This document shows positions 16,355 to 24,095 of a stretch of 24,152 nt of DNA, piece after piece. The notes beneath the pieces are model-generated. The model did not search any database. It had not been told where the DNA came from and worked only from the letters and a program-made list of their open reading frames with translations. The stretch comes from JAFDVL01 sp043736395 (GTDB taxonomy: Bacteria > Acidobacteriota > Blastocatellia > RBC074). The translations under genes were made by a program, and so were the position numbers. Every line of letters starts with the position of its first letter. Position 1 is the stretch's first letter. The DNA is taken from NCBI GenBank assembly GCA_043736395.1, contig JAYTCQ010000011.1:1-24152 (forward strand). The letters are read 5' to 3'.

Positions 16355-16434
16355 GTGCCATAGGTAGAGGGCTGACTAGAGCTTGTACCGGTTTGGCACA
16401 GCGGCTCATAAGTAGTCTTACAACTTCTGTGCCA
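16355..16434 (-). promoter_or_regulatory. Candidate structured leader with mutually exclusive stems
   Basis: TGGCACAG at 16394-16401 can pair either with CTGTGCCA at 16427-16434 (inner AAGTAGT/ACAACTT stem at 16410-16416 and 16420-16426) or, via TGGCAC, with GTGCCA at 16355-16360 (inner GGTA/TACC at 16363-16366 and 16386-16389). GTGCCATAG is repeated directly at 16355 and 16429. The element lies 58 bases before the ATG of the minus-strand 174-aa gene. It could be a switching RNA leader or a DNA operator; it matches no riboswitch class I recognise. Confidence 0.4.
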
Positions 16435-16586
16435 TAGTTTTGAAACAGACTGTGTGGAGGCTAAGTTCTCAAATGAATGAATTTGCAGGATTTCAGTAGA
16501 ATCTGGTCAGTTTGCTGAAGTGACGGATTATGGCAAGAGAGGCTGACAGTAATTGGTTATTGGTGATTTCAATATGAATGGGAAGA

Positions 16587-16616
16587 TTCGCCTTTCGGAT
16601 AACTTACCTCTATAAT
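16587..16616 (+). promoter_or_regulatory. Putative promoter for lolA
   Basis: A perfect TATAAT lies at 16611-16616, 44 bases before the lolA ATG. The best -35 candidate, TTCGCC at 16587-16592, is 18 bp upstream and matches the TTGACA consensus poorly. It probably drives the lolA-phosphatase pair. Confidence 0.4.
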
Positions 16617-16660
16617 TCTTTGTTGCTGTTTATCTTGAATTTGATGATATTTTTATTCGC

Positions 16661-17299
16661 ATGAGTTTTTTTCTTACGGCTATTTTGGGTCTGGTGTTTT
16701 CTTTGGTTGCTCCCGCCTCAGAACTTGCGACACTGATTCAGAATCTTCAAAACAAATATGCTCGGATGACCACACTCAGCGCTGATTTTATTCAGAACTA
16801 TTCGGCGCCAAATGTGCGCTCACGCCGTGAATCCGGTCGCTTACAGCTTAAAAAGCCAGGTAAAATGCGATGGGATTATGTGACGCCAGAAGCCAAGCAA
16901 TATTTTGCCGATGGAAAATTTGTCTTTGAATATTTGCCCGTTGATCGTGTTGCCACGCGGACTTCCACTAACAATATCAATGATTGGCGGACGCCATTTT
17001 TATTTTTGCTTGGGCGCGGGAATTTACGACGCGATTTTTCCCGCGTCGAATTTTCCAGTGAAGCGCCGGTCAAGGCTGGGCATCAGGTTTTGCGACTAAT
17101 TCCCAAACGAAATTCAGATATTCTCGAAGTTATTATCGAAGTCGAACCGGGAAGCTTACAATTGTCACGACTATCATTTCTAAAATCAGGTCAAGCCCGC
17201 ATAGATTTTTTGCTGAGCAATGTCCAGGAAAATATTGCGCTTCCCGATTCCAATTTTTCATTCAAAATTCCGAGCGGGGTAACCTTGAAGCAATACTAA
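16661..17299 (+). CDS. lolA: LolA-like outer-membrane lipoprotein carrier protein
   Basis: LolA carries lipoproteins across the periplasm from the inner-membrane LolCDE transporter to the outer membrane. This 212-aa protein has the usual length and the family pattern: LSADFIQNYSAP, then SGRLQLKKPGKMRWDY, then a DGKFVFEYLPVDRVA segment, and a C-terminal LSFLKSGQARIDFLLSNVQ. The N-terminus is hydrophobic (residues 3-19, likely cleavage after APA) but oddly lacks a basic residue. An in-frame stop at 16613-16615 and the absence of other start codons leave the ATG as the only reasonable start. No Shine-Dalgarno sequence is visible. It is 14 bases from the downstream phosphatase gene. Its position next to a surface-protein cluster is probably incidental. 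Confidence 0.85.
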   Translation: MSFFLTAILGLVFSLVAPASELATLIQNLQNKYARMTTLSADFIQNYSAPNVRSRRESGRLQLKKPGKMRWDYVTPEAKQYFADGKFVFEYLPVDRVATRTSTNNINDWRTPFLFLLGRGNLRRDFSRVEFSSEAPVKAGHQVLRLIPKRNSDILEVIIEVEPGSLQLSRLSFLKSGQARIDFLLSNVQENIALPDSNFSFKIPSGVTLKQY

Positions 17300-17313
17300 C
17301 TTTTTTTATTTCT

Positions 17314-17958
17314 ATGATTTCAAACCAAAAACTTCATATTTTCTCAGACTTCGATGGAACAATTACAAATACCGATTCGCTGGTTTTTTTAACGCGAATG
17401 TTAGGCGCGGGTGAAGATTTTATTTTCGAGATCGGACAACAATTGCGATCCAATCAGATGACTTTGCGAGAGGGCATTAGCGCTGAAATGGGCAGTATTT
17501 CCGCTACTTTTGAAGAAGCCAGGGATTTATTGCTGAGTCAGGTGAAAGTGGACCCTGACTTCAAAAAATTTGTTGAATGGTGTCACGGGCAAGATGTTCC
17601 TTTGACAGTTTTAAGCGCAGGCTTTCACGAATTCATTGATTTGTTTTTGACGTCGGACGAATACCCGACACTGGAAATTCTGGCGAGCCGGATCAATCCC
17701 CAGCCGACCGGATGGGAATGTATTTTTCGCGATGATTCTGATTACGGTAATGACAAAGCGGCTGCCATTCAACGGGCACGCGACGATGGTTATTACACAA
17801 TTTTCCTCGGTGATGGCTTAAGTGATCGAGCCGCCGGCGAAGCCGCAGATTTTGTGTTTGCCAAACGCGCTCTGGCTGAACACTGCCGGGCGCATTCGAT
17901 TCCATTCACGGAATTCCAAACCTTCGCTGAAGTCCTGGACGCGCTCAAAGAGAAATGA
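17314..17958 (+). CDS. MtnX-like HAD family phosphatase
   Basis: Haloacid dehalogenase superfamily, subclass IB. Motif I is DFDGT at residues 12-16 (nucleophile D12, acid/base D14). Motif II is the serine of LTVLSAGF near residue 100. A conserved lysine is in YGNDKAAAI near 148, and motif IV is FLGDGLSDRAAGEAAD. The length of 214 aa and the spacing resemble MtnX (2-hydroxy-3-keto-5-methylthiopentenyl-1-phosphate phosphatase of methionine salvage) and phosphoserine-phosphatase relatives. No other methionine-salvage gene is in the window, so the substrate is uncertain. There is no signal peptide, so it is cytoplasmic. The start has no visible ribosome site and follows lolA by 14 bases, suggesting cotranscription and perhaps translational coupling. 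Confidence 0.8.
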   Translation: MISNQKLHIFSDFDGTITNTDSLVFLTRMLGAGEDFIFEIGQQLRSNQMTLREGISAEMGSISATFEEARDLLLSQVKVDPDFKKFVEWCHGQDVPLTVLSAGFHEFIDLFLTSDEYPTLEILASRINPQPTGWECIFRDDSDYGNDKAAAIQRARDDGYYTIFLGDGLSDRAAGEAADFVFAKRALAEHCRAHSIPFTEFQTFAEVLDALKEK

Positions 17959-17967
17959 CGGAATAAA

Positions 17968-18055
17968 TGGAAGAAGAGTAGACGGTAGTCAGGTAGGCAG
18001 GGATTGCGAGTTAAAAGGTTTGTCCGCGGGGAAGCTACCGCCTACTCTTCTTCCA
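17968..18055. repeat. Imperfect 21-bp inverted repeat with 46-base spacer
   Basis: The arms at 17968-17988 and 18035-18055 are complementary except for one pair, which is A-C on the plus strand and U-G on the minus strand. It begins 10 bases after the phosphatase stop codon and ends 27 bases before the J-domain gene. It may act as a terminator or RNA-stabilising hairpin between two plus-strand genes, or be a small palindromic repeat element. The arms have no T tract. Confidence 0.65.
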
Positions 18056-18082
18056 ATGATTCTTCACCGCTATAAATGAACT

Positions 18083-18814
18083 ATGAACTTAACCGTTAGC
18101 TCCGAAACAGAACAACGCGAATTAGCAGCCAAACGTGCCGAATTGAGAACACTTGAAGATGCACTCGCTGTCAGTGAAACAGAGTTATCTGTATTGCAAT
18201 CGGCAGTGCGTGAATTTGAGATTACTTATCTTGAAACCATTGGGCAAAAATTCGATGATCTGGCAGCCATCGAAAAACAAATTCAAATTGTCATGGGCGA
18301 ACGCGAAACTGAAGACGATTATACGATCAGTAATGAACTCGAATGCGGGCAAACGAAATTTCATGCATCGGAAAATTTGAAAAAACTTTATCGCGAGGTT
18401 GCACGACTTTGTCATCCTGATTTAGCCGGAAATGAAGATGATCGGGAGCTTCGGCATCGGCTGATGATCGCCGCGAATCAGGCGTACGAAAATGGCAGTG
18501 AAGAACATTTGCAAGCCATGCTCAGCACCGAAGCCAGCTTCGTTGAACTTGCCCGCCAAAGCTTGCGTGCCAGCGATTACGCGCAAGTGATCCGCGCGAT
18601 TCGCACTACGCAGGAACGGCACGCAGAAGTCGAAGCAGAAATTATTCGCGTCAGAAATTCAGAGCTGTTCCGACTGCACCAACGCGCCCTCAAAGCCGAA
18701 GCGAGAGGTCATAATTTCCTGCTGGAATTAGTCGAGCAAGTGGAACGCCAAATCCGCAAAGCCAGGAATCGGCTGGCGACATTAAGCGCGGATTTGGCTT
18801 CGATACGGTCGTAA
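18083..18814 (+). CDS. Coiled-coil protein with embedded J-domain
   Basis: The 243-aa protein begins with a predicted coiled coil (about 8-75, rich in Glu, Leu, Ala and Gln). A J-like segment follows: LKKLYREVARLCHPDL (about 99-114), with HPD at 111-113 and a following helix RHRLMIAANQAYENG. HPD is the motif by which J-proteins stimulate DnaK ATPase, so a co-chaperone role is plausible. A second charged helical region (about 155-243) is probably also coiled coil. No zinc finger or DnaJ C-terminal substrate domain is present, so it is not canonical DnaJ. There is no signal peptide. The ATG lacks a ribosome site; an ATG 7 bases upstream is out of frame. Confidence 0.75.
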   Translation: MNLTVSSETEQRELAAKRAELRTLEDALAVSETELSVLQSAVREFEITYLETIGQKFDDLAAIEKQIQIVMGERETEDDYTISNELECGQTKFHASENLKKLYREVARLCHPDLAGNEDDRELRHRLMIAANQAYENGSEEHLQAMLSTEASFVELARQSLRASDYAQVIRAIRTTQERHAEVEAEIIRVRNSELFRLHQRALKAEARGHNFLLELVEQVERQIRKARNRLATLSADLASIRS

Positions 18815-18879
18815 GATTTAAATACTAACGGAATTTTATTAACTACGGAGGGATTTAATTTCTAATTCTAAGGAGAGAC

Positions 18880-19863
18880 ATGAAAAATTATTTCATCGGC
18901 ATTGATCTCGGCGGCACTAACATCAAAGCCGCTTTAGTCAATACGCTGACCGGAGAAATCTGTGGAACAACTTCCATTCCTACGCAGTCGCGTGAAGGCT
19001 CCGATGTGGTGATTGCGAACATGGGAAAACTGGTCGAGCGTGTCGTGGTTGCAAGCGGAATTGCGCCGGAAAATATTGGCGGGATTGGCATTGGTGTTCC
19101 AGGTGAACTTGATATGGAGCGCGGAATTACCCTCTTCCTGACGAATTTGCCGGGACAATGGCGCAATGTGCCGGTGGCTGAAAAGTTAAAAGCGCTCACA
19201 GGTTTTGAAGTCAGCCTGATTAATGATGCCCGCGCGATGACGTTTGCCGAATGGAAATTCGGGGCGGGTAAAGGTGTCGAAACAGCTGCATTTTATACGC
19301 TTGGAACCGGGATTGGCGGCGGGCTGATCATCAATAATAAATTGCATCTTGGCATCGGCGGGGCAGCCGGAGAACTCGGTCACGTCATCGTAGATTTGCA
19401 CGGCGATGCCTGTGGATGCGGCAGCCGGGGTTGTGTCGAAGCTTATGCTTCCGGCCCTGCGATTGCCGCGATGGGGATGAAAGCTGTCGTGCAGGGATTG
19501 ACGACGAGTCTGGCAGAAATGTGCGACGATGATCTGAATAAAATTACGCCGGAGCTGGTCTGCCAGGCGGCGCTTGCCGGAGACGCGATTGCCAAAGATA
19601 TTTATGAACGGGCGGGAAGTTATATCGGGATCGGAGTTTCCAGCATCATCACTGCGATTAATCCGCGCCGCATCGTTTTCGGCGGAGGAGTGGCGGCGGC
19701 AGGGGGATTAATACTTGACCCTATTCGCCGCACTGTCCGTTCACGTGTGACGTTGATCAATATTGATGAGGTTCATATCGTCTTGGCGACGCTGGGAAAT
19801 AATGCCGGAATTGTCGGCGCGGCAACTTGGGCAAACCAGCAAATTTCAGAAGGAGCCTCATGA
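18880..19863 (+). CDS. ROK family sugar kinase (glucokinase-like)
   Basis: Phosphorylates a hexose or amino-sugar with ATP in the cytoplasm. The N-terminal phosphate loop is IGIDLGGTN (residues 6-14). The catalytic aspartate lies in INDARA (D116). ELGH at 165-168 and the ROK zinc signature CGCGSRGCVEAY (C178, C180, C185, with H168 nearby) are complete, and RIVFGGGVA provides the C-terminal nucleotide-binding loop. The length of 327 aa is typical of ROK glucokinases. AAGGAG four bases before the ATG is a strong ribosome site. The stop codon overlaps the start of the next gene (ATGA), coupling it to a sugar isomerase-like protein. Glucose is the likely default substrate but N-acetylmannosamine, fructose or allose cannot be excluded. 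Confidence 0.88.
   Translation: MKNYFIGIDLGGTNIKAALVNTLTGEICGTTSIPTQSREGSDVVIANMGKLVERVVVASGIAPENIGGIGIGVPGELDMERGITLFLTNLPGQWRNVPVAEKLKALTGFEVSLINDARAMTFAEWKFGAGKGVETAAFYTLGTGIGGGLIINNKLHLGIGGAAGELGHVIVDLHGDACGCGSRGCVEAYASGPAIAAMGMKAVVQGLTTSLAEMCDDDLNKITPELVCQAALAGDAIAKDIYERAGSYIGIGVSSIITAINPRRIVFGGGVAAAGGLILDPIRRTVRSRVTLINIDEVHIVLATLGNNAGIVGAATWANQQISEGAS
19850..19859 (+). promoter_or_regulatory. Ribosome binding site fixing the epimerase-like start
   Basis: AAGGAG at 19850-19855 lies four bases before the ATG at 19860. It lies inside the end of the kinase gene and selects this ATG over the in-frame ATG 33 bases upstream at 19827, which would add 11 residues of non-family sequence. Confidence 0.75.
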
Positions 19864-20774
19864 AACTTGGTATTGTGAGTGCGCCTTTTCCACAACTTTC
19901 ACTGGCCGAATTGGCGCAGTGGTCGAATGAGAATGGTTTTCAGCTACTTGAATTGATGTGCTGGCCGGTCGGTCAATCTGAACGCCGCTACGCCGGTGTG
20001 ACTCACGTTGATGTCATAGATTTTACCAAATCGAAGGCTATCAAAATTAAAAGTCTGATGAAGAAACATCAGCAGGAGATTTCGGGGCTGGGCTATTATC
20101 CAAATCCGTTATCGTCTGACTTGGCGCAGCGAAAATTCGTTATCGAACATTTGAAAAAAGTCATCGTCGCCGCATCTTTATTGAATGTGCCAGTCGTCAA
20201 TACTTTCGTCGGACGAGACAAAGATAAAACCCTTGAAGCCAATTTTGATGAATTCGCCAAAGTCTGGAAACCGATTATTAAGTTTGCAGCTGAACAGGGC
20301 GTGAAAGTCGCAATTGAAAATTGTCCGATGATTTTCAGCAATGACGAATGGCCAGGCGGAAATAATCTGGCGGTTTCGCCCTATGCCTGGCGCAAAATGT
20401 TTGAAATTATCCCCGACGCAAATTTTGGATTGAACCTCGACCCGTCGCATCTGATTTGGCAAATGATTGATCCTTGTCGGGTAGTTCGGGAATTCAAATC
20501 CCGAATTTTTCACGTCCATGCGAAAGACCTGGAAATTGATCGCGAAGCACTATATGAGCGCGGTATCACTTCACTGGGTATGGGTTGGCAGCTTCCTCGT
20601 TTACCGGGCCTTGGTGAAGTGCCATGGGATCGTTTTATCGCGGCGCTTTATGCGGTTGGATACGATGAGGCAATCTGTATTGAACACGAAGACCGGGCAT
20701 TTGAGAAAACTGAAGATTTGGTTCAGCGCGGTTTTCTGATTGCGCGCGATAGACTGCGTCCCCTGATTCATTAA
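19860..20774 (+). CDS. Sugar phosphate isomerase/epimerase family TIM-barrel protein
   Basis: A 304-aa member of the AP endonuclease family 2 / xylose isomerase-like TIM barrels, which usually isomerise or epimerise sugars with a divalent metal. Visible hallmarks are the start MKLGIVSAPFP, the metal-ligand regions KVAIENC (Glu), FGLNLDPSHL (Asp and His), IFHVHAKD (His) and ICIEHED (Glu), and GLGEVPWDRFI. The chosen ATG starts directly at the first barrel strand and follows AAGGAG. The ATGA overlap with the ROK kinase suggests the two act on one sugar, for example epimerisation or isomerisation followed by phosphorylation. The substrate cannot be named from sequence. No signal peptide. Confidence 0.85.
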   Translation: MKLGIVSAPFPQLSLAELAQWSNENGFQLLELMCWPVGQSERRYAGVTHVDVIDFTKSKAIKIKSLMKKHQQEISGLGYYPNPLSSDLAQRKFVIEHLKKVIVAASLLNVPVVNTFVGRDKDKTLEANFDEFAKVWKPIIKFAAEQGVKVAIENCPMIFSNDEWPGGNNLAVSPYAWRKMFEIIPDANFGLNLDPSHLIWQMIDPCRVVREFKSRIFHVHAKDLEIDREALYERGITSLGMGWQLPRLPGLGEVPWDRFIAALYAVGYDEAICIEHEDRAFEKTEDLVQRGFLIARDRLRPLIH

Positions 20775-20888
20775 CCGGAACATTAAAATTTCCACAGAAT
20801 GTCCCCTTAAATCCATTCTCACTCACTTTTTGAATTTAATGGGCAAAATCCCCCTGAAGAATTTGTTTTGCCAAGAGGCTTTCTTGTG

Positions 20889-20899
20889 GTACTTAGTAC
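20889..20899. promoter_or_regulatory. Small palindrome upstream of response regulator
   Basis: GTACTTAGTAC is a perfect 5-bp inverted repeat around one T, just upstream of the strong ribosome site TAGGAGGG (20904-20911). TTGCCA about 20 bp earlier resembles a -35 box. It could be an operator or part of a promoter; the evidence is only its symmetry and position. Confidence 0.25.
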
Positions 20900-20917
20900 T
20901 CTTTAGGAGGGTTCTGA

Positions 20918-21892
20918 ATGCAAGCTATGGCTGGGGCAGAAATACGACAAGTTGATGTATTATTAGTAGATGACGACAAGACTGGCTTAATGATTCTCAC
21001 GCGCAGTCTGGAGCGTGCCAATTTTAGTGTGGCTGCCGTTGACAGCGCCAACCGGGCTTTGGAACTCTTAACCTCCGAAATCAAACCTGAAGTTATTATT
21101 GCTGATATTAGTATGCCGGAAATGGACGGCTACGAATTCTACCGCCAAGTCCGTGCCAAAGGGCTTTCAGACACGCCGTTCATTTTTTGTTCCGGTCGTG
21201 ACGGCGCCTTGGATCGTGTTTTGGGGTTGCGGATGGGAGCCGATGATTATCTGGTGAAACCCATTGTCCCCGAAGAAGTAATTTTAAAAGTTCGTCTTCA
21301 ACTCACCAAAATTCAATATTTACGCGCGCTCAAAACGGCGCTGGTACGCAAGGATTCTTCGGTTATTATGAGCGGAAATTTCGGCGGCATCAGTGTGGTC
21401 GACGTCCTGCAAACGGCGCGGATGCTGGGCAATGGCGACTACGCCGTTCATCTGACGACCGAAGAAGACAGCGGTGGCGTCTATTTGAAAAATGGTCAGG
21501 TACTGCACGCCGAAACAGGCTGGGCGATTGGCCCGAAAGCTTTTTCCCGCTTACTGACCTGGGAAAAAGGCAGCTTCATTATTGAGTATAAGCAATTCGA
21601 CGATGATCGGACGATGGTGGGCGGATTGGAAGAATCAATGCTTGAACATCTCACGCAAATTGATGAAGTCCGTCAACTGCGCAGCGAAATTGAATACCAC
21701 GGGAAAAAATTTATTTGCAGCCCTTTCCCAGAACCTATCAACGAAGCCGAAATGCACATCTGCAAAATGCTGCAATCGCCACTTTCGCTGGACAAACTTT
21801 TTGACGATTCCAAAATGAATGACCGCACCATCGCCGAAGCGTTATTACAACTGATTAAAAGCGGTGGCGTCGGCGCAGTGTCAGACCTGTAG
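20918..21892 (+). CDS. Response regulator with receiver and DUF4388 (PatA-like) domains
   Basis: Residues about 12-132 are a receiver domain: acidic pocket VDDD (18-20), phosphoacceptor D63 in IIADISMPEMDGYEF, S92 in FCSG and K114 in DDYLVKP. Residues about 150-245 form a DUF4388 domain (MSGNFGGISVVDVLQTARMLGNG, then GGVYLKNGQVLHAETG), as in cyanobacterial PatA and many delta-proteobacterial and acidobacterial regulators. A C-terminal helical segment (about 270-324) looks winged-helix-like but lacks a clear DNA-binding signature. TAGGAGGG six bases before the ATG makes the start firm. No cognate histidine kinase is present here, so it is an orphan regulator. The TAG stop lies within an inverted repeat. 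Confidence 0.87.
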   Translation: MQAMAGAEIRQVDVLLVDDDKTGLMILTRSLERANFSVAAVDSANRALELLTSEIKPEVIIADISMPEMDGYEFYRQVRAKGLSDTPFIFCSGRDGALDRVLGLRMGADDYLVKPIVPEEVILKVRLQLTKIQYLRALKTALVRKDSSVIMSGNFGGISVVDVLQTARMLGNGDYAVHLTTEEDSGGVYLKNGQVLHAETGWAIGPKAFSRLLTWEKGSFIIEYKQFDDDRTMVGGLEESMLEHLTQIDEVRQLRSEIEYHGKKFICSPFPEPINEAEMHICKMLQSPLSLDKLFDDSKMNDRTIAEALLQLIKSGGVGAVSDL

Positions 21893-21980
21893 CGTGAACT
21901 GCTAGTTCGCGCTGAGTCCACAACAAGTTATTTCCAAAGCGCAAGTAATGTTAACAGCGCGAACTAACAGTTCACGCTAC
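21889..21980. terminator. Bidirectional terminator-like 26-bp inverted repeat containing both stop codons
   Basis: The arms at 21889-21914 and 21955-21980 are complementary except for one C-A pair (G-U in minus-strand RNA), with a 40-base spacer. The GTAG at the outer edge of each arm supplies the TAG stop of the plus-strand response regulator (21890-21892) and of the minus-strand peptidase (21977-21979). Lying between convergent genes, it probably terminates both. The long loop and lack of T tracts are atypical, so a mobile palindromic repeat is an alternative. Confidence 0.65.
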
Positions 21981-24016
21981 TTTGAAATCCCTACCTGCCC
22001 CAGCGCGAACGCATAATCAAACGCCGTATCCTTCAACCGATCATATCTTCCCGAAGCTCCGCCGTGACCGCCTGGTTCGAGTTTCGTTTTAAATAAAATC
22101 AGATTTTTATCTGTCTTCATTGCTCGTAATTTGGCAACGTACTTCGCGGGTTCCCAGTACATTACCTGACTGTCATTCAGCGAAGTTCGCACCAGCATCG
22201 TTGGATAATCCTTCGCTTCGATGTTGTCATAAGGCGAATAGGATTTCATGTAGTTGAACGCTTCTTTTTCGTTGGGATTTCCCCATTCCAGATATTCTCC
22301 AACTGTCAAAGGCAACGAAGAATCAAGCATCGTATTCATCACATCCACGAACGGAACGTACGTCATCACGGCCTTATGAAGATCGGGACGCAGATTTGAA
22401 ACGGCTCCCATTAACAGGCCTCCCGCGCTGCCTCCGGTGATGATGAGCTTATCTTTGCTGGTGTAATTTTCTTTGATGAGATGTTCACTGCACGCAATAA
22501 AATCGGTGAACGTATTCATCTTCACCATCATTTTTCCGGCATCGTGCCACGGCTTGCCAAGGTCTCCGCCGCCGCGAATATGCGCGACACCAAAAATAAA
22601 TCCGCGCTCCAGCAGGCTGACCCGGTTTGAAGAAAAATCTACGTCGTTGCTGATGCCATACGAACCGTAGCCTTCCATAAGCACCGGATTTGAACCATCG
22701 AGCTTCATTCCTTTTTTATAAACAATTGAAATCGGAATCTTCGTGCCATCGCTGGCGGTGGCGTAAATTCGCTCAGATTGATAAAGGGATTTATCGTAGC
22801 CGCCCAGCACTTCCATAGATTTCAGCAGCTTACTTTTGCGAGATTTCAAGTCGTATTCAAATACTGAATTCGGCGTGACAAACGATAAATATCCGTAGCG
22901 AAATTTTGTCGTATCAAATTCGGTATTCTGGCTTCCGAACAATGAATATACGGGTTCGGGGAAACCAATGAAGTGTGATTCATTGGTTTTTACATTCACA
23001 ACTTTCAGTGAATTCAACCCGTTTTCGCGTTCGTGGACGACGTAGTTGTTTACAAAAAAATCCGTGTCTTCAATCATTACCCCATCACGATGCGGAATGA
23101 TTTCCTTCCAGTTTTTCTTTGATGGATCAGAGACAGGAGTGCTCACTAAACGAAAATTTCTCCCTTTGTCGTTGGTGCGAATGTAAAACGAATCGCCGTG
23201 ATGATCGGGATAATATTCATGATCATTTTCACGTGGAAGCATAATTTTTAAGGCTTCGTTCGGCTGATTCGCTGGCAGGTAGCGGAATTCAGAAGTGGTG
23301 GCGCTGCTGATTTCCAGAAAGATAAAACCTTTGCTGCGCGTCCGTGCTGAACCTACACGATAGAGTTCGTCCTTCTCTTCATAAAGTAATTCGGTTTTGC
23401 CGCCCAGCGTCTGGCGAAAGAATTTGTCTGAACGTTTCGTCGTCGCGTCTTCCGTGCAATAGAACAAAGTTTTGTTATCCGTTGCCCACGAAAGCGAAGT
23501 CACGCGTTCGGCGGTGTCCGGCAGTTCCTGTCCTGTCCGCAAATCCTTGATGTGCAATTTGTATTGACGAAAGCCCGAATCGTCGGTGGTGTACGCCAAT
23601 AAATTGCCGTCATCGCTGACGTTGAAAGCGGCGATAGAGAGAAACGGTTTGCCCTTCGCCATTTCATTCATCTCCAGCAGGATTTCTTCTTTGGCTTTGA
23701 GATTCCCCTTTTTACGGCAATAAATCGGATATTGCTGACCTTGCTCGGTGCGTGTGTAATACAGGTATCCGCCTTTGGGGTACGGCACACTTAGATCCGT
23801 TTCTTTGATCCTTCCGAGCATTTCCTGATACAGCGCGGTCTGAAATTTTTCTGTCGGCTTCATGAAAGCTGCGGTGTATTCATTTTCAGCTTTGAGGTAA
23901 TTAATGACTTCAGGATTGGATTTTTCACGTAACCAAAAATAATCATCGACTAACGCGATGCCGTGAATATTGGTTGTTTTAGGCAGTTTTTTAGCGACTG
24001 GTGGTGTCTGAGACAT
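21977..24016 (-). CDS. ptrB: Oligopeptidase B-like S9 family serine peptidase
   Basis: A cytoplasmic prolyl-oligopeptidase family enzyme that cleaves short peptides; the B type cuts after Lys or Arg. The N-terminus (KLPKTTNIHGIALVDDYFWLRE) and following propeller segments match the family. From the ATG at 24016 the protein is 679 aa. The catalytic triad is visible: Ser530 in GGSAGGLLMG, Asp615 in RTSLNDSQVMYWEPAKY and His651 in EPGGHGG. The motif GEYLEWGNP is typical of the oligopeptidase B subgroup and provides acidic residues near the substrate pocket. A TTG at 24040 would add eight residues, but the ATG fits the family start better and has AGGA 12 bases upstream. There is no signal peptide. 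It converges on the response regulator gene. Confidence 0.9.
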   Translation of the reverse strand: MSQTPPVAKKLPKTTNIHGIALVDDYFWLREKSNPEVINYLKAENEYTAAFMKPTEKFQTALYQEMLGRIKETDLSVPYPKGGYLYYTRTEQGQQYPIYCRKKGNLKAKEEILLEMNEMAKGKPFLSIAAFNVSDDGNLLAYTTDDSGFRQYKLHIKDLRTGQELPDTAERVTSLSWATDNKTLFYCTEDATTKRSDKFFRQTLGGKTELLYEEKDELYRVGSARTRSKGFIFLEISSATTSEFRYLPANQPNEALKIMLPRENDHEYYPDHHGDSFYIRTNDKGRNFRLVSTPVSDPSKKNWKEIIPHRDGVMIEDTDFFVNNYVVHERENGLNSLKVVNVKTNESHFIGFPEPVYSLFGSQNTEFDTTKFRYGYLSFVTPNSVFEYDLKSRKSKLLKSMEVLGGYDKSLYQSERIYATASDGTKIPISIVYKKGMKLDGSNPVLMEGYGSYGISNDVDFSSNRVSLLERGFIFGVAHIRGGGDLGKPWHDAGKMMVKMNTFTDFIACSEHLIKENYTSKDKLIITGGSAGGLLMGAVSNLRPDLHKAVMTYVPFVDVMNTMLDSSLPLTVGEYLEWGNPNEKEAFNYMKSYSPYDNIEAKDYPTMLVRTSLNDSQVMYWEPAKYVAKLRAMKTDKNLILFKTKLEPGGHGGASGRYDRLKDTAFDYAFALGQVGISK

Positions 24017-24095
24017 AGTTTGAGAAATTCCTGTGAACAATAAAATGATAATAACTCATGTTACGCAGCGAGAAATCTTGAGATAAACTTGACGT

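Larger units (their letters stand above)
16298..16660. other. Divergent intergenic region between the DUF11 cluster and lolA
   Basis: A 363-bp spacer separates the minus-strand 174-aa gene from plus-strand lolA and should contain both promoters. It holds the competing inverted repeats at 16355-16434 and a TATAAT at 16611-16616 reading toward lolA. TTGAGTTCT at 16317-16325 also occurs at 15627-15635 in the leader of the 517-aa gene. No coding sequence was recognised. Confidence 0.6.

Noticed and set aside
16298..16440. Cyclic-di-GMP (GEMM) riboswitch in the leader of the 174-aa gene
   Set aside because: The conserved GEMM core sequences and tetraloop-receptor pattern are not present.
19827..19859. 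Upstream ATG giving an 11-residue N-terminal extension of the isomerase-like protein
   Set aside because: The ATG at 19860 has a strong ribosome site and begins exactly at the first strand of the barrel.
20777..20805. Weak inverted repeat GGAACATT/AATGTCCC after the isomerase-like gene
   Set aside because: Only eight pairs with one mismatch and no T tract; too weak to call a terminator.
24017..24040. TTG start extending the oligopeptidase by eight residues
   Set aside because: No ribosome site precedes it and the ATG at 24016 gives a family-typical N-terminus.
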